DNA of 64,000 bases from Ulva prolifera (taxonomy: Eukaryota; Chlorophyta; Ulvophyceae; Ulvales; Ulvaceae), in the NCBI GenBank assembly GCA_023078555.1, contig CM041196.1, forward strand, positions 9,132,985 through 9,196,984. The letters run 5' to 3'. The notes below the pieces were generated by a model. That model searched no databases. It was not told the DNA's origin and saw only the letters and a program-made list of their open reading frames with translations. This document shows, piece after piece, positions 24,367 through 37,475 of the stretch. The position numbers and the translations under genes were made by a program. How positions within the stretch are numbered: the first letter of the stretch is position 1; every line of letters starts with the position of its first letter.

Positions 24367-26039
24367 CACATGTGTACAGTGCATAATACATGTACAACGG
24401 TGGGGAGGCATCACATTGTGCACAGTGCAAAAGTCAGCATCATAGCAGTGCTCATACAGATGTGTGCCACACACAACACACACATCTCACCTCTCGCAGA
24501 GCCACTGACACAACCACACGGCAGCAGCGTCACACACATGCAACAGACATGTGTGCAGATGCAAGAGCAGGAGGCTATAGGAGTCAGCAACATACGCGAA
24601 AGCCGTGTGCCCCCTGCCTCAGGGCAGACATTCCGGACCTGCAGCACTTGCTAAGTGCGCCCTGTGGCATGCCGTGTCTGTGCATTATCGCATTGTCGCG
24701 TGCCTCTCGGCCGAGACTCTCGAGACAGCATGGCCTGATGAAATGTGTTACAAGGACAAAGCCGGAGGGGCCGGTGGCACCGCCAGGACAACGAGGAAGC
24801 ACACGAACAGCCCGAAGTATGCGCGGCAGGAGAGTGACATCCACGTCGAATCCGCCGATACTCAGAGCCCAGTCACAGCAAGCACCCGCACACCTGAGGA
24901 ATTAACGTGTCCCCAATACCCCTGGTGGAACAGCACTTCGCACCACAGACACCGGCATGCATCTTGCGAGTTGACTCCCGGACTGCTGCATTAGCCTGAT
25001 CTGTGCAAGATTAGAGTAGGGTCAAATATATGCTCAGCAAAACATTGTGGTAAGGTAGCAAAGGTATTTGCTGTGTTGCCAGGGACGCAACAGGCATGGC
25101 CATGGGCCCCGGGGCACAAGCTGGGGCTGCTCAGCTGTGCCACATGGCGAATGGAAGAATCCCTGAGTAGAGGAGCAGATCCTTGGTAGACATCGTGTTG
25201 GACTTGGATGGCAGCAGCAATGATCTGGGGAATGCCGTGTTTCCGCCTGCAGCTGTATTGGCTTGAGATCTGCGAGAAGTACGGCATCAGTAATGGCCCG
25301 CAGGCCAACCGTTACTGACGGCAGCGACACAAATCGCAGATCTATATACTGTGTTGACTGCGCTGTGGCGATGTACGGGCTTGCCGGCACTGGCAGATGC
25401 AGAGCGTTCGACGTAGGCGCAGGCTGGTGCAGTGGCACGCTTGTGGTGCGTAGCCAGCTGCCTTGAAGCAGATCCGGCGAGTTGTTCAGTACAGTAGAGT
25501 ACATCGATGGCCGGTGAGTCACCACTGGTGATGGGGATGCGGTGAGGACTAGGCCATGCCGGTTGTGCACATGTCGTCAGGAGAACGCGCGTGAAGCAGC
25601 GCCAGCACAAGGACGAATGCAATGCTTGCTAGGTACTAGCGCATGTCATCCTTATGCTTTCGCTTGCGCTGTTGTGCGCAGATGACATGTCTCATGGGCA
25701 GAACCGAGATACCCTGCGTTGACGGTGTGTTGGTGTTGGTTCAGATGCGATTCTTTTGTAATGGTTGTCTTCTCTCGTCCATTATTTTGCACAACTTTTA
25801 TGCGTTGACACATGCGTTCTATTCGCGGCCGCGGTGACCCGTGTTACAAAGACAACTGCACAGGCGGACAGGCAGGTGGTAGTGGCCGCGCAGGAACACA
25901 GCAAGATCTGACCACACCGGTACCATATGCATGCGCACTGCTGCCACCCAGCAGCACCAACCCGCGCGCCCGCGGTGATGCGTTGTCACAATGCGCCAGC
26001 ATTCCAGCTGCAACGTCATCACCACCGACCGCCGTCCAA

Positions 26040-26057
26040 TCACCCATATATGGGTGA
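26040..26057. repeat. 18-bp perfect palindrome
   Basis: The sequence tcacccatatatgggtga is its own reverse complement. Confidence 0.9.
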
Positions 26058-26204
26058 TATATACCGCCCCTCAATCCCATGGCGACCAATGTGCCAATGC
26101 TACTAATTCGATGATGGCCGCTCGCATCCATCTGCGTCCAGACCATAGCCGCGCCCTTCGCGTTCGCAGCGGGAGCACCGCGCGCGAGATCTGAAGAGTT
26201 TACA

Positions 26205-26228
26205 CGATCGAGCTCGCGAGCTCGATCG
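26205..26228. repeat. 24-bp perfect palindrome
   Basis: Two 12-bp halves, cgatcgagctcg and cgagctcgatcg, meet without a spacer. Confidence 0.9.
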
Positions 26229-26512
26229 AGGCGCACGTTCGTGCTGTGCATCACATTTTGGACCTGCACGCTGTTCCCGAGGAGCTGCCTGCCGCATCGT
26301 CATTGTCCTCTCAACATGCATGAGGTGCATTGTCAGATGTGATGCACAGCACGGAGTGTCTCGGCAGTGCCGAGTCGGCACAGCGTGTTGCAGGCGCAGC
26401 GATGAATTAAACCGCGCCATACAATGTCACGTGGGCCGTCATCGTCAGCACCGCACGCAGAATAAGCAGCCGCGACCTGCCCCGCCACGCACCTCATGTG
26501 ACGCCTGCAAGA

Positions 26513-26546
26513 GAGGCGTGAATACACATGTGCGTATTCACGCCTC
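26513..26546. repeat. Hairpin with 13-bp arms and 8-base loop
   Basis: The arms gaggcgtgaatac and gtattcacgcctc flank acatgtgc. Confidence 0.9.
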
Positions 26547-27263
26547 GCATGCGTATGCGAAGCGTTCTGCCCACGTATATCTGTATGCATGATTACGGTG
26601 GCCAATTCCAGTGGGAACCATACCATTGCGTGCAGTTGAAGCCCTTTGCCGCATGTGCGGCCTTCGTCTATATCTGTCCGAGCCTTGTCTGACAGAGATC
26701 TGCATCTCGGTTTGGACTGCGGTGCTGGTACAGCCACGTCATGAACGCATGCAGCTGTATGGATCAGATCCGGATGGGCGGCTGGGCTGCAATGTGGTCG
26801 GAGGGTCGGTCATCCCGGAGCGTCACCCTAGCGCAGCTGGCCGTGGCTACCGACGCGTCGCGACGCTGAAGCTGCATGCGGCATATAAGCTATGATGTCC
26901 CGCGGCCTGCCGTATGCATGCATGCTTCGACTCGCCGCAGGTGTGCACGAAGGCTGTTCGACACGTGTCATGACGGGAGTACCTGTGATGAGGCGACATG
27001 CATCAAGATTCACCTTCTGGCGTCAGATTGCCGCGGCGTAACAGAACGCCCTCGCAAGAGAGCTCTGGAACAGCTCGCTGGTGACCTGGAGCAGCAGGGC
27101 ACAAGGTTGCGCACAGGAGGGGTCTTTGCTCAGACGTGCCTTCACGTGAAATCTCACATCGTGCTTTCGAAGTAGCGTACACAGGCCCATTAGCCCTGCC
27201 TTGCGCGCCCATCCCATGCCCAAACACGGTGCACACCAGACAGTGGCCGAGTAGTGTCAACGT

Positions 27264-30200
27264 ATGCATCTGCTGCAGCTTTGCTCACTTCTGTGTCTTC
27301 AACAGCTTGCTGGAGCTTGGCCCAGGGCCGCGTTCCCATGGCGAGTGCCCCGACCCGCAGAGATGCAGCACCAGCCATGCGTTTCCGTCGAGAAGCCCGA
27401 ACTGCTCTCAGAGATGGTCTCTGGCCAGCTTCTGGAGGCAAACATGGTCGTTGTCTGCCTCGGCAGGGCTTCAGACAAGTGCGATCCCTTGCTCAGGCAC
27501 TGTGCAGTTTCGTCCTGGCGCTGCTCGTCTTGAGACGAAGCCGCAGCGTCTGCTAGTCCTCAAACATCGATGTGGGCATTTCCATCGGGGTTCGAGGTCT
27601 GTCTGTGGATACCGGCAAGTGTGGTTCCGTACGAGACGGTTTTGTTGATATTTTTTTTGCTCAGCCCTAGGTGGTCAGGGCAGCTCGTTCCGTGGCGCTG
27701 AGACGCGGCCTCTTGCGCCGGAGCCCCAGCCGCGCTATCCTTACAAGCGTGGTACCAATTCCAGTGATGCAGACCCTCCGCGTGCATGCTAGTGCCGCAG
27801 TCAGTGCTGCGCGTAAGCTTGAAGTACTGCGTGTCCTACCCCCCGCGCGGCAATATTCCACATCTCGACGCCAGTAACACGCAGCCGTCCATCATAACAT
27901 AAATGTCTTTGTATACTCTCACGGGCGCCCTCATTGCATCGCCGAGAGCGACCAATCGTGGCAAATCGCTGCACGCCACACCGAGTGGATCCCTGCGTCT
28001 GACCGTGCATCGCCCCTGCCCGCCTGAGCAGGCATCTTTCCGCTCGCAATTCTTTATCATCACCCAGTAATGCGCTTTGAGTGCGCGTGAACGCCATGCT
28101 AGCGCGATTCTGCGGCCCCGCGATACACCTCGCCTCGATAGCCTCGATGCGCGATCTGCTGCCAGCCTCGCGCTTGACCCGCCCTCCGAGAGTCGACCTC
28201 CGGTATTTCCGGCATCTGGTGGATCCCGTGCGCGCTGCTCAACTCCTCCACACTGCGCAGGCCGGCAACACTGTCCACGCGCAGCCCCGTGGTGGTTCCT
28301 GTGAACACCTCCCTGAGGCTGGACTGCCGTGGCGGAGCCCTCACAGTCCCCCCCGCCACCGACCTCACCGAAGCCGCCATCATCCTCTCAGGCGCCGGCT
28401 CTGTGTTGACGATGCATGACTGCCGCATCATTGTGGCCGCAGGCGCCGCAGGCGCCGCAGCGGCCCCGTTTGTTGCCGGCAGCGGTGGTGCCTCGCTCAT
28501 CCTCAGCGACTGCACAGTCACAGCTGCCGGCGCCTCACAGGTGTGCCCTCAGGCCATGTCACTGTTCCCCCACCTGTGCCGTGCGGTGTGTGGCTGGGCT
28601 CACGCCCGGCCAGCCACGGCACGTGAGCTGCCTGTGCGTTGCCATCGTCGAGCATCCAGTGTCACTTATCGGAGGGTTCTGAAGCTGACGCTACACAGCG
28701 TACATTAATTATTGGAGGCTTCCTGACTGGCTAACATGGTGCACCTCATCGCCTCGATGCTGTGTGTGGCTCGCCTCGGCTGTGGCAGCAGGCACTCCCG
28801 GGGCCCTAAGGGTGGCCTAGGGGCACACCGCCGAGGGCCCCGACGGCCGCTGCAATAGGGCGGACTGCGCCACACCAATGCATGTCCCTGCGGACATGTC
28901 TCAGCAACCACGCAGCATGCGCCGCTGCTGCAATTGCTGTGCGTGCCGACACGTGATCACAGTCAATGCTGCGACTCCGGCACCACGCCGGCACCGCGCC
29001 TGCGGCAGCCTGCATCCCCCATGTGCTCCAGTGGTGCGCAGGACCCGGTGCAGCGCACTGCTGGCCACAGCAGCAGCTTCCCCGGCCTGTCGAGCACGCG
29101 CCACCGGTCCAGGACGCCTGTGGGACTGGCGGCCCGCTGCTGCCGTGCGCCTGGCGCTCCTGCCCGCACGGGTGCGAAGCGCTGCTGCTGTGCAGGGGGA
29201 GGTCACGCCGACTACGACCGTCGTCGATTTCGGGGCGCGGGGGCAGCCCGTGCTGCGCGCTGTGGGCCCCGGCCAGCACGCAGCACAGCGCGCGGAGGAG
29301 GGTTGGTCGGGGGCCGCGGTGGGCGGAGGACGCCGCCGCGGCGCCGGCGGCGTGGTGGACAGGGGCTGCGGCGGCGCAGCCGCGTGTGAGGGGGTCTCTG
29401 GTGTGGCAGGTGCGCTGGCCATGTGCCTTCGAGGCAGCCCGATAGGCAGTCAGCGCAGTCAAGTCTACTTTTCGAGTTGTACTGAGGATCCTGATGATCG
29501 CTGCCCCGCGTACTGAGAGCATACGTGCAATGGCAAGAAGCGTTTGCTGTGGTTCCACGTGCACGTTCGCGCTCCACGACACAGGCCGCTGCTGTCACGG
29601 CCACGGCACCCGCAGCAGAGCCCTGTTGTGCGGAATGTAGTTAGTGTTTTGCCAGACACGCCATCTGGCAGGGCCTGAACTACTGCATCTTGCCGCATAA
29701 ATCACCCCGTCTCGTGCATCGCATGTCCGCTGCAGGCCCATTAGCAGTCACGAGCGATCTGCTGCTCGCCCGGCGCTACACCTTGGAATGCTCGGTTCTA
29801 CGATTAGCCGTCCTCCGGATTTCGATGTCACACAACGTGGAGGAGCTCCTGTGTCCTGTCTCGGGCAGAGCGCCTATGCCCAGAGCTCCAGGGTCCGATC
29901 TGCTACCCTGCAGCATTGCTGAACGGATCTGCCCTCCAGATCCCTGCCAGAATCTTAACCTCCTTAGCCCTGAGACTGCCACAACATGCTGAGGCACCAT
30001 GCAGCTGCTGTTGGGGTCAGAAAACCCTGACCCCAGCCTGCTTCCTAAGATACACGTGGCCCCTGATCTGTGGTGTGCCAGGTTAGGGGCAGTTGGCATG
30101 TAGATCACAACTGCCCCTGGGGCAAGATTGCAATTAGATGGTGCTGCAGTTCTGAAAGTCTTGGTCTGTGCTAAACAACCCAATCTGCCTCTCAACACAT

Positions 30201-33200
30201 GGGTATGGCTTGCAAGGGTCTCCCGCCTATATGATATACCTCTGGGCCTGCTTGCATGCATGCTGATCAGCATCATCAAATCAGGAGCATGTGCTGCCAC
30301 CGGTTCTCCGGTGCAATGAGATGTTTTGGGAGTGCATGTTGTGGCGTGAGCAGGTGCTACCTGGTGTCCACATGTGCACACTGTGCAGAAGTATGGCCAT
30401 CACCGCCAATGCACTGCGCTCATGCATTGAAAGTATGCACACTCCTTGCCAAAATACTCGGTGCCAGTCACTGAGTTCACCCCTGGATTATGGTAGCCCT
30501 GGCTCTTGTGGCAACACAATTTACAGCTGTGCTTGTCCTTGGAATGATTGAACACACTGTCTGCTTTCTGCTTTTTGCATGTTGGAGATTTGTGTTTGCA
30601 GTCATGATGCCTGGTGCCAGCTGTTGCCCTTGGGGAATGTGTGTGGTCATGCCTGCCCTGCCACAGAGCTGCGCCAGAGTGTCAATCCGGTGCCGCCGCG
30701 GTGGACAGCTGCCACACACTAGCTGAGCTTCATGAATGCTGAGGTGCCACTGGGTGTATGATTTTCAGGTCTCCAACTGCTGTGGCTGTTGTTTGAGCAT
30801 TGTTGGCTGCAAAGGCTGAGGTGCCACTGGGTGTATTATTTTCAGGTCTCCAACTGCTGTGGCTGTTGTTTGAGCATTGTTGGCTGCAAAGGCAGCATGT
30901 GTGCTGTCAAACCTGCTTCACTTGAGCCTCCGCCAGCCAGATGTACATGCTGACCATTGCAGCACCTCCTGCCTTGACAGGTAAGTACGCATGCATTCTT
31001 TTCTGTGTCACCAGGGGAAATGTGAGGTCCTGGAGAGTGCAGAGCAGCTGCATGCAGTGCAAAGCACCTGGGCATGTGACATGTGGTTACTGTATGTGGT
31101 TACCATATGTGGCATATGTGGTTACTGGAGCAGATTTGCATCCCTTCGCTATAAAATAGAAACGGTAAAGTAAACAAAATCGAAAACGTATGTCAACTTC
31201 GGTGCAAAATAACAACGTTATTTAGGTAAAGTGCCGTCTTGGCCGGCAGAGACTTTTGCCCCATTTGTCGTGTGCAGCGATCTGTGCAGTCTATGGTCTG
31301 ACACAATGCATCAAATATTTATTGACGTGTGTTGCAAATTCAATGTGCGACGGTACTGTGGCATGTGTTGGAACTGTTGTTCTCAGGGCATGGTGTTACA
31401 GGCCTTGCTACGCCCCGTGGCTACGGGTGCATCAGGTTTCCGATATGCATGGAATCCATGCCGCACGGCTAGGGGTTCAGCGCGGTGCGGATTTGCCCGG
31501 AGCCGTCCTGAAAACGTCAAGTCCCCACGTCCCAGCGTATCATACGTTGATTTCCTGCGTTAAATAACGCGTACTCAGCGTACTTTATCGAAAGAAACGC
31601 GTAGGAATGCAACTCTGTACTGGAGATGTCTGAAGAGGACATGCCTCATTACATCCAACGTCACATTACTTTGCATCATGCCCCACACAGCAAACCTGTC
31701 GTGCCCGTGTGTGGTAATGATCAGCAGCAATGATCAGAAGTGGCCGCACCCGTTCCACACACAGCTGCAGAGCACCGTTTTTGTCGGAGCATCATATCTG
31801 TGCACAGCTGCAGCATTCCTCTGCGCTCCACCATGCATCAGCAACATGCATCAGCAAAGCCACGAGTCACACCCTCTGCCCTCTGCAGGCGTGGCTGCCC
31901 CTCACACCCACGGCAGTCTGCACGGGGCCCCCCCGTGGCACCTGCCAGAGTCTCCCGGCGGCTCCCCTCACAACTGGCTGCGCCCGAGCAGGCGGGGGCT
32001 GAGGGATGCCGCGGGGCAGCCTGGCACCGCCGCGGCCGCACACTCTGCCCAGGTGCCCATGCCGTCCCCGGGCGGCAGCAGCGACGCGAGTGCAACATGG
32101 ATCATGCCCATCTTTGCAGTTCTGTGCGTGGGTGCGCCTCCCCCAATCCCCCCCCCCCCGCGTCCCAAACTGCATGGGTACCCCTGTGTGCGGTGGTGCC
32201 AAACAGTTCAAATACATGACGTAGTGCGCATGCTCACGCACAGCTACTCTACACCCGATCAGGTTGCTGTGCGGAGAAAGGGGGCGACTCACGTATGTAT
32301 ATCTGTCTGCGGAGGAAGCAATTTTCTTTCTGTGCTGGTTGTGCTGTTCACAAAAAGTCGGCACGTAGGAACTGCCACCAGCACACCGCCTCCTGCAGCT
32401 GCCGGCATGCCCAGTCACGATATCGTCACGTGATCACGATGCTCATGACAGCGTGCGGTTCGCCGCAGGCATCATCGTCCTATCCACGTGCCTGTGGTGC
32501 ATATGCTGCTGCCGCAACCATGCCGCACGGAGAGAGGTGCTGTCTCCGGGCAAGGCGCTTTGGCCGAGCCGCAGGCAGGCGCTCAGCTTCGTGTTTCACT
32601 CGATGTCAAACCAGTCCGCGCCGTCCGGGCCCCCCTCCACCCCCCGCTCCGGGCCCCCCTCTGGGCCTGTGCACTCCTGGGCCGCCGCCAGCCCCAGTGC
32701 TCTGCCGCGGCCATACGCGCTGCCGCCGATCATCTTCCGCTCGGTCGACCACATCCCGGCGCGCCTGTACGCGCACGCGAGCCCACCCGTGCCGGAGGAC
32801 TCGCAGCCGTGGCGGCTGCTGCAGCGGTCGCACCGCACCCTGACGCCGGGCGACGTGGAGCCGCCGCTGCGCCGCAGCCACAGCGCCGGCGCGGACCTGT
32901 CCTCCTGTGACACGCCGCCCCGGCCACGCGCCGCAGAGGCCGCGCCGGCGCGTTCGTTCAGCGCCGCACTCACCGCGGCGCCGCCGCCGGTGGAGCGATC
33001 GGCGGCACATGCCGGCAACGCCGCCGCAGCGGTGACGCCGCGGCTGCATGACCGTGAGAGGAGGGAGAGTCCGCCGCCGGGGGAGGCCACCCGGCAGCAT
33101 GACGTGGTGGCGGCGGAGCGGATCAACGAGGAGGTCCGCAAGATGGGGCGTACGCTGTCGCGCGAGAGCGGCGAGCAGTCACACTTCACGGTGCAGTCGA

Positions 33201-36200
33201 TGCTCGGCCGCGGCGCGTTTGGCACCGTGTATCGCGGTATGCCCTGCTCACAGCGCACTAGCCTGTGGGCATCAACGATGGCACCTACTTGCTCACCCAT
33301 CTGCCTCTCACGCCGATGTGTCGGATGGGAACAGGGGTAAAAACTGGTATCGGGGGGTTCCTTCCGCAGCTCAATTTCAAGCACAACCCAAGATTCTGAG
33401 GCACATCTGTACTGCGAGATGTGGATACCTGATCACCCGGGTGTCACTGTGGATGCATCCGCGTCAGTTGCCCGAGCATGTGCACAGGGTGGGTGAGCTG
33501 CAGGGGTGTGGCGCGGCCTGGCGGTGGCCATCAAGATTGTGTTGTTCCAGAGCGGCGCGGAGGACGCGCAGGTGGCGCAGGTGGCGTCAGAGGCGGCGAT
33601 CGCGAGCAACCTCAGCCACAGCAACGTCGTCGCCACCTACAGCCACGACATCCACTATGTTGATGACTCCTGCCCTAATGAGCTCGGCATCTTCAAGTTC
33701 TACCTCATCCAAGTGCGTGTGCTGCCTGTTTCTGGGGCGTCGCTGACGGTTTCTGGGGATCTGTTGGTAGAGGAAAAACACATTTCTGTCATTGACTAGC
33801 CGCAGACGAAAGCGGAGTTTTTCTTGAAGCTCGCCAATGGTCCTCGTGTGCGACTTGCATGTGGTGGCACTGATGGATGGCAGGGGCTCATTGCACACGG
33901 CCACGAGCCTGATGCTCACGCGCGTGGCTACAGGAGTTCTGCAACGGCGGCAGCCTCGCCGGGGTGCTCGCGGACGGCATCCTGAACCGCATGCCGATGG
34001 CGCAGCGCTGGGCCTGCATCACGCGGCTGCTCATCGACATCGCGAGTGGCATGGCGTACATGCATGCAAAGAGCATCTGCCATGGCGACCTCAGCCCCTC
34101 CAACATCCTCCTCAAGGTGCGTGTACCCCCCCCCCCCCCCCCCCTTGCGCCGAGAGCACCTGGGGCTGATCAGTCTACTTCAAAAGGCCTTGAGGGTGGG
34201 CACGTGTTTGTCAGGCATGATGTAGGTGCTGTCCTGCTGGCCATCGCTGCAGGCGTGTGGGCCGGGACAATCACATGCACTGCCGGATGTGACTGCCGCT
34301 AGCAGCTGCTACGGGCGGCTCTGGTCCATGCCACCCGCTGCTTGCTACTTGCTGCGTGCTGCGCGAGCGTCGCTGCATCCTTCTGTGCGTGAGTGGCTGG
34401 CCCAGCAGCGGCAACTGTGGCATGTGATCCTTCCTGGCCATTTCAATCGCCGCCGTCTATCCTCCTACACCGGCGCGCGACGCATGCAGTACAACGACTC
34501 GCCGCACCTGCTGACGCCATCTGACGCCGTCGCGGCACGCGCCGCGTCAGCCAAAGTCACCGACTTTGGCATGGCGCAGCGCATGCAGAGCGGCGTGAGC
34601 CACGCGAGCAACGTGAAGCACGGCACGCCGCTGTACGTCGCGCCCGAGGTGCACCGCGATGGCCGGCTGCACCGCAGCAGCGACGTCTACGCGTTCGGCG
34701 TCATCATGTGGGAGCTCATGACCGGCCGGCCGATCCACATGGACCAGCTGCAGTGCGCCCCGCACCTCCACCGTTCCAGCGTGGTCGCGCGCCTGCCCTG
34801 CGCCCCCCTCTTCCGCACCGGGCTGCGGTGGAGTCACTGCTGGCATTCCACACATTGCAGCATGTGTTGCGCACATCGGTGCCGGTTTGCATGCAAGCAC
34901 CGTTTGTGTGCTGTGCCTGCGTGTTCCAGCATTCATCTCAAGGTGAAGTACCCGACAGTGCGGTGTTCGTCCGCGGATCCAGGTGGCTTGGGGTGCCGCA
35001 GTCCCAGATCAGCTGCGCTGCGGCGGCGCCAGCGTTGCCGCAGCTGTCCGTGAGAACCCGCGCAGGGTTTCGGCCGGGCCCAGGCCTGCGAGCCGGGGCC
35101 GTGGCCATGCAGGTTGGACCTCTGTTGAGGCACAGCTGCACTGCGACGCACAGAGCACACTGTTTGCCCGCATGCATCTGCTTTGCGCTGTGCTTTCAAG
35201 TGCCGTTGCTTGACGCGAGGGGATGGGTGGCTACAGGCAGGGCACCGCGAGCAGCCACTGGCCGTTCACAGACGGCAGCGCGCCGGCCGCCGCGGCGCCA
35301 CACCCGCCGGCCCCGCCGTGGGCCCCCGCGACGGCCCGCTCCTTTCCCAACCTCCCGCCCAGCGTGCCGATGACATATACGCTGACGATGAAGGCGTGCC
35401 TGAGCGAGCGGCCGGAGGAACGGCCGCGCTTCAAGCAGGTCGCGACGCTGCTGTCCGACACCGCGGCGGAGGTGGCGAGCGGGGAGTATGTCAACTCTGA
35501 TGGAACCCCCACCGTGCGCCCCTGCTGCCTCGCAATGCCCCCGTTTCAAGGCTCCTGTTTCAGTGTTGTGTGAAAAAGCGTATGTAAGTAAAAATGTACT
35601 AATGCAGTGGCGGACAGGCGTGAGGTCAAGACCCATCCCCACATCACATCACATCACATCACGCAACAGGCTCATCATCTTCACTCAAATATCTTTAAAG
35701 CACCATGCTTTCATGCATCATGCACACAGCAATTCAGCCCAACGCACACATGGCTCACTCCAACACCCCCCATGCCCATGTGCATTGGCCGGCGGGATGT
35801 ACAGCGGGGCTGGGTGTGTTGCTAGAGCGCAAGGGGGGTGGGGGGTGCGCAATATCAGCCTCAGCCTCTGGGGGGATCACCCCTTGTGGATATGTGGTGG
35901 ATGTACGGCATCGGATCAGTCACACCATTCATATTCACTGGTGCCTATCAGGAGTGTGACCTGATAGGCACCAGATTCCATTACGCATCATCAGAGTCCA
36001 TCAGAGTCGAACTCAGAGTCCAAGGCAGTGAGATGTGTCGAAGCGATAGAATTAGGAGTGTTCTGGCTATGTTTGAAGCGTGTTGCCAATTGTCAAAGGT
36101 GGTTAGCATGGCAAGCGACCTGGCTGAGGGTATGCATGGCACTCATGTGATGACCCTGCAGGGGCATGACCCTGCAGGTGCTATGTCCATACCATGAGAG

Positions 36201-37425
36201 CAGGCGAGAGGGGCGATCCCCACCATGGCATTTCCGATCCCCACTATGGCATGATCCCCACTATGGCATGATCCCCACTATGGCATGATCCCCACTATGG
36301 CATGATCCCCACTATGACATTTCCGAGAGTGCTTCAACAGCAGCCCTCACTGATTGCTTGAGGGCGTCATCTGTCATCTGACCATGGGTTCATGGCAGGC
36401 ATGTTGGGAAACACCAGTCACCAGTCGAATTACACTAAGATCTCTCCGAACTGCAGACAATTCTGTGCCAGGCATGGCCATCACTTGCTGCATTTGGCAG
36501 TGCCAGCGCCAGTGTCAGGCTATGCTAGTGGGTGCGACCTCATCGAATTCTTTGAGCCGCAAGAGCAGCAGTCCAGCATGCCTGCTGTCACAGGCCAGCG
36601 GCAGCCTGGCACCTGCTAGTGGCCCATCATGAGGTGTAGGTGTTGGCAGTTGTGAACAGTGCGAACAGTGTTGGTGAACAGTGTTGGTGTGCGCACAGTG
36701 CGAACGAACAGAACGGTGCGAAGAACACACCAACACACACCAACACTGCTGTTCACTGCTGTCGTTGCACTGGTGTACTGGTGTCCTTTTTTTTTCCCCA
36801 TGCTTGAGTCTGAGCAGTGCCACGCAAGCGGCACTAGCACTCATCACCAGCCCTGCACTCAGATGTTGATGACTAAGGTGTTCATCAGGGCTGCCCACCC
36901 CCCCTGTGTGGCCTCTCGGTATGAACAAGTGAGTGCTCAGGGTGAGTGCTCAGGGAAATCTGGCTGATAAATGTGAGGCCTTTTGGAAGCCTGGTCATGG
37001 CATCTCCATCATGTGAGCATGGGCATGGAGCATGGAGCGTGGAGCATGAGCATGGAGCATGGAGCATGGAGACATGGCAATGTGTCTCCACATGGCCACA
37101 TGGCGGGTCTGGGTTTGCTTGCTGCACCAGTTGATGTTACACTGTTCTGGGTAAGCTGTGACTGCTCTGACATACCGCACAAGCATATGCCTGCATGCAT
37201 GCTAGGCCCCTGTGCATGTGATTCCACAAAATTATTAGTGAAGCAACACGGGACTGTTGTCTATGACAAGTCCTTCTGATCACTCTGGATCACTCTGGAT
37301 CACCATGTGCCAAAACCTGGTACATGACCAACTGCCGGCCTCAGTACACACCTTGCAGAGGGGTGGCAGAAATCAAGAAATCAACAAATCCCCGCCCCCC
37401 TCCCCATGCAACTCCAGATCACTCA

Positions 37426-37475
<50 letters not shown>

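Larger units (their letters stand above)
17971..27263. other. Gene-poor, repeat-bearing interval between RLK1 and RLK2
   Basis: The two receptor genes diverge from this 9.3-kb interval. It is less GC-rich than the genes and holds a perfect 176-bp palindrome, several copies of a dispersed repeat with core TTACAAAAGAGTGAACGGG, a complete SINE-like element, and several small hairpins. No open frame has a recognisable domain. The missing 5' exons of RLK1 should lie near its right-hand side on the minus strand, but no peptide resembling the RLK2 or RLK3 signal or ectodomain was found. Promoters of both genes must be here and cannot be placed. Confidence 0.5.

Noticed and set aside
31678-31888. Upstream part of the plus frame that begins at 31678, as RLK2 coding sequence
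   Set aside because: A good acceptor (ctctgcag) at 31888 gives the phase needed from exon 29196-29409, and the part before it has no likeness to RLK3.
36215-36320. CRISPR-like array
   Set aside because: The 17-bp units are adjacent with no unique spacers, so this is a minisatellite inside an intron.
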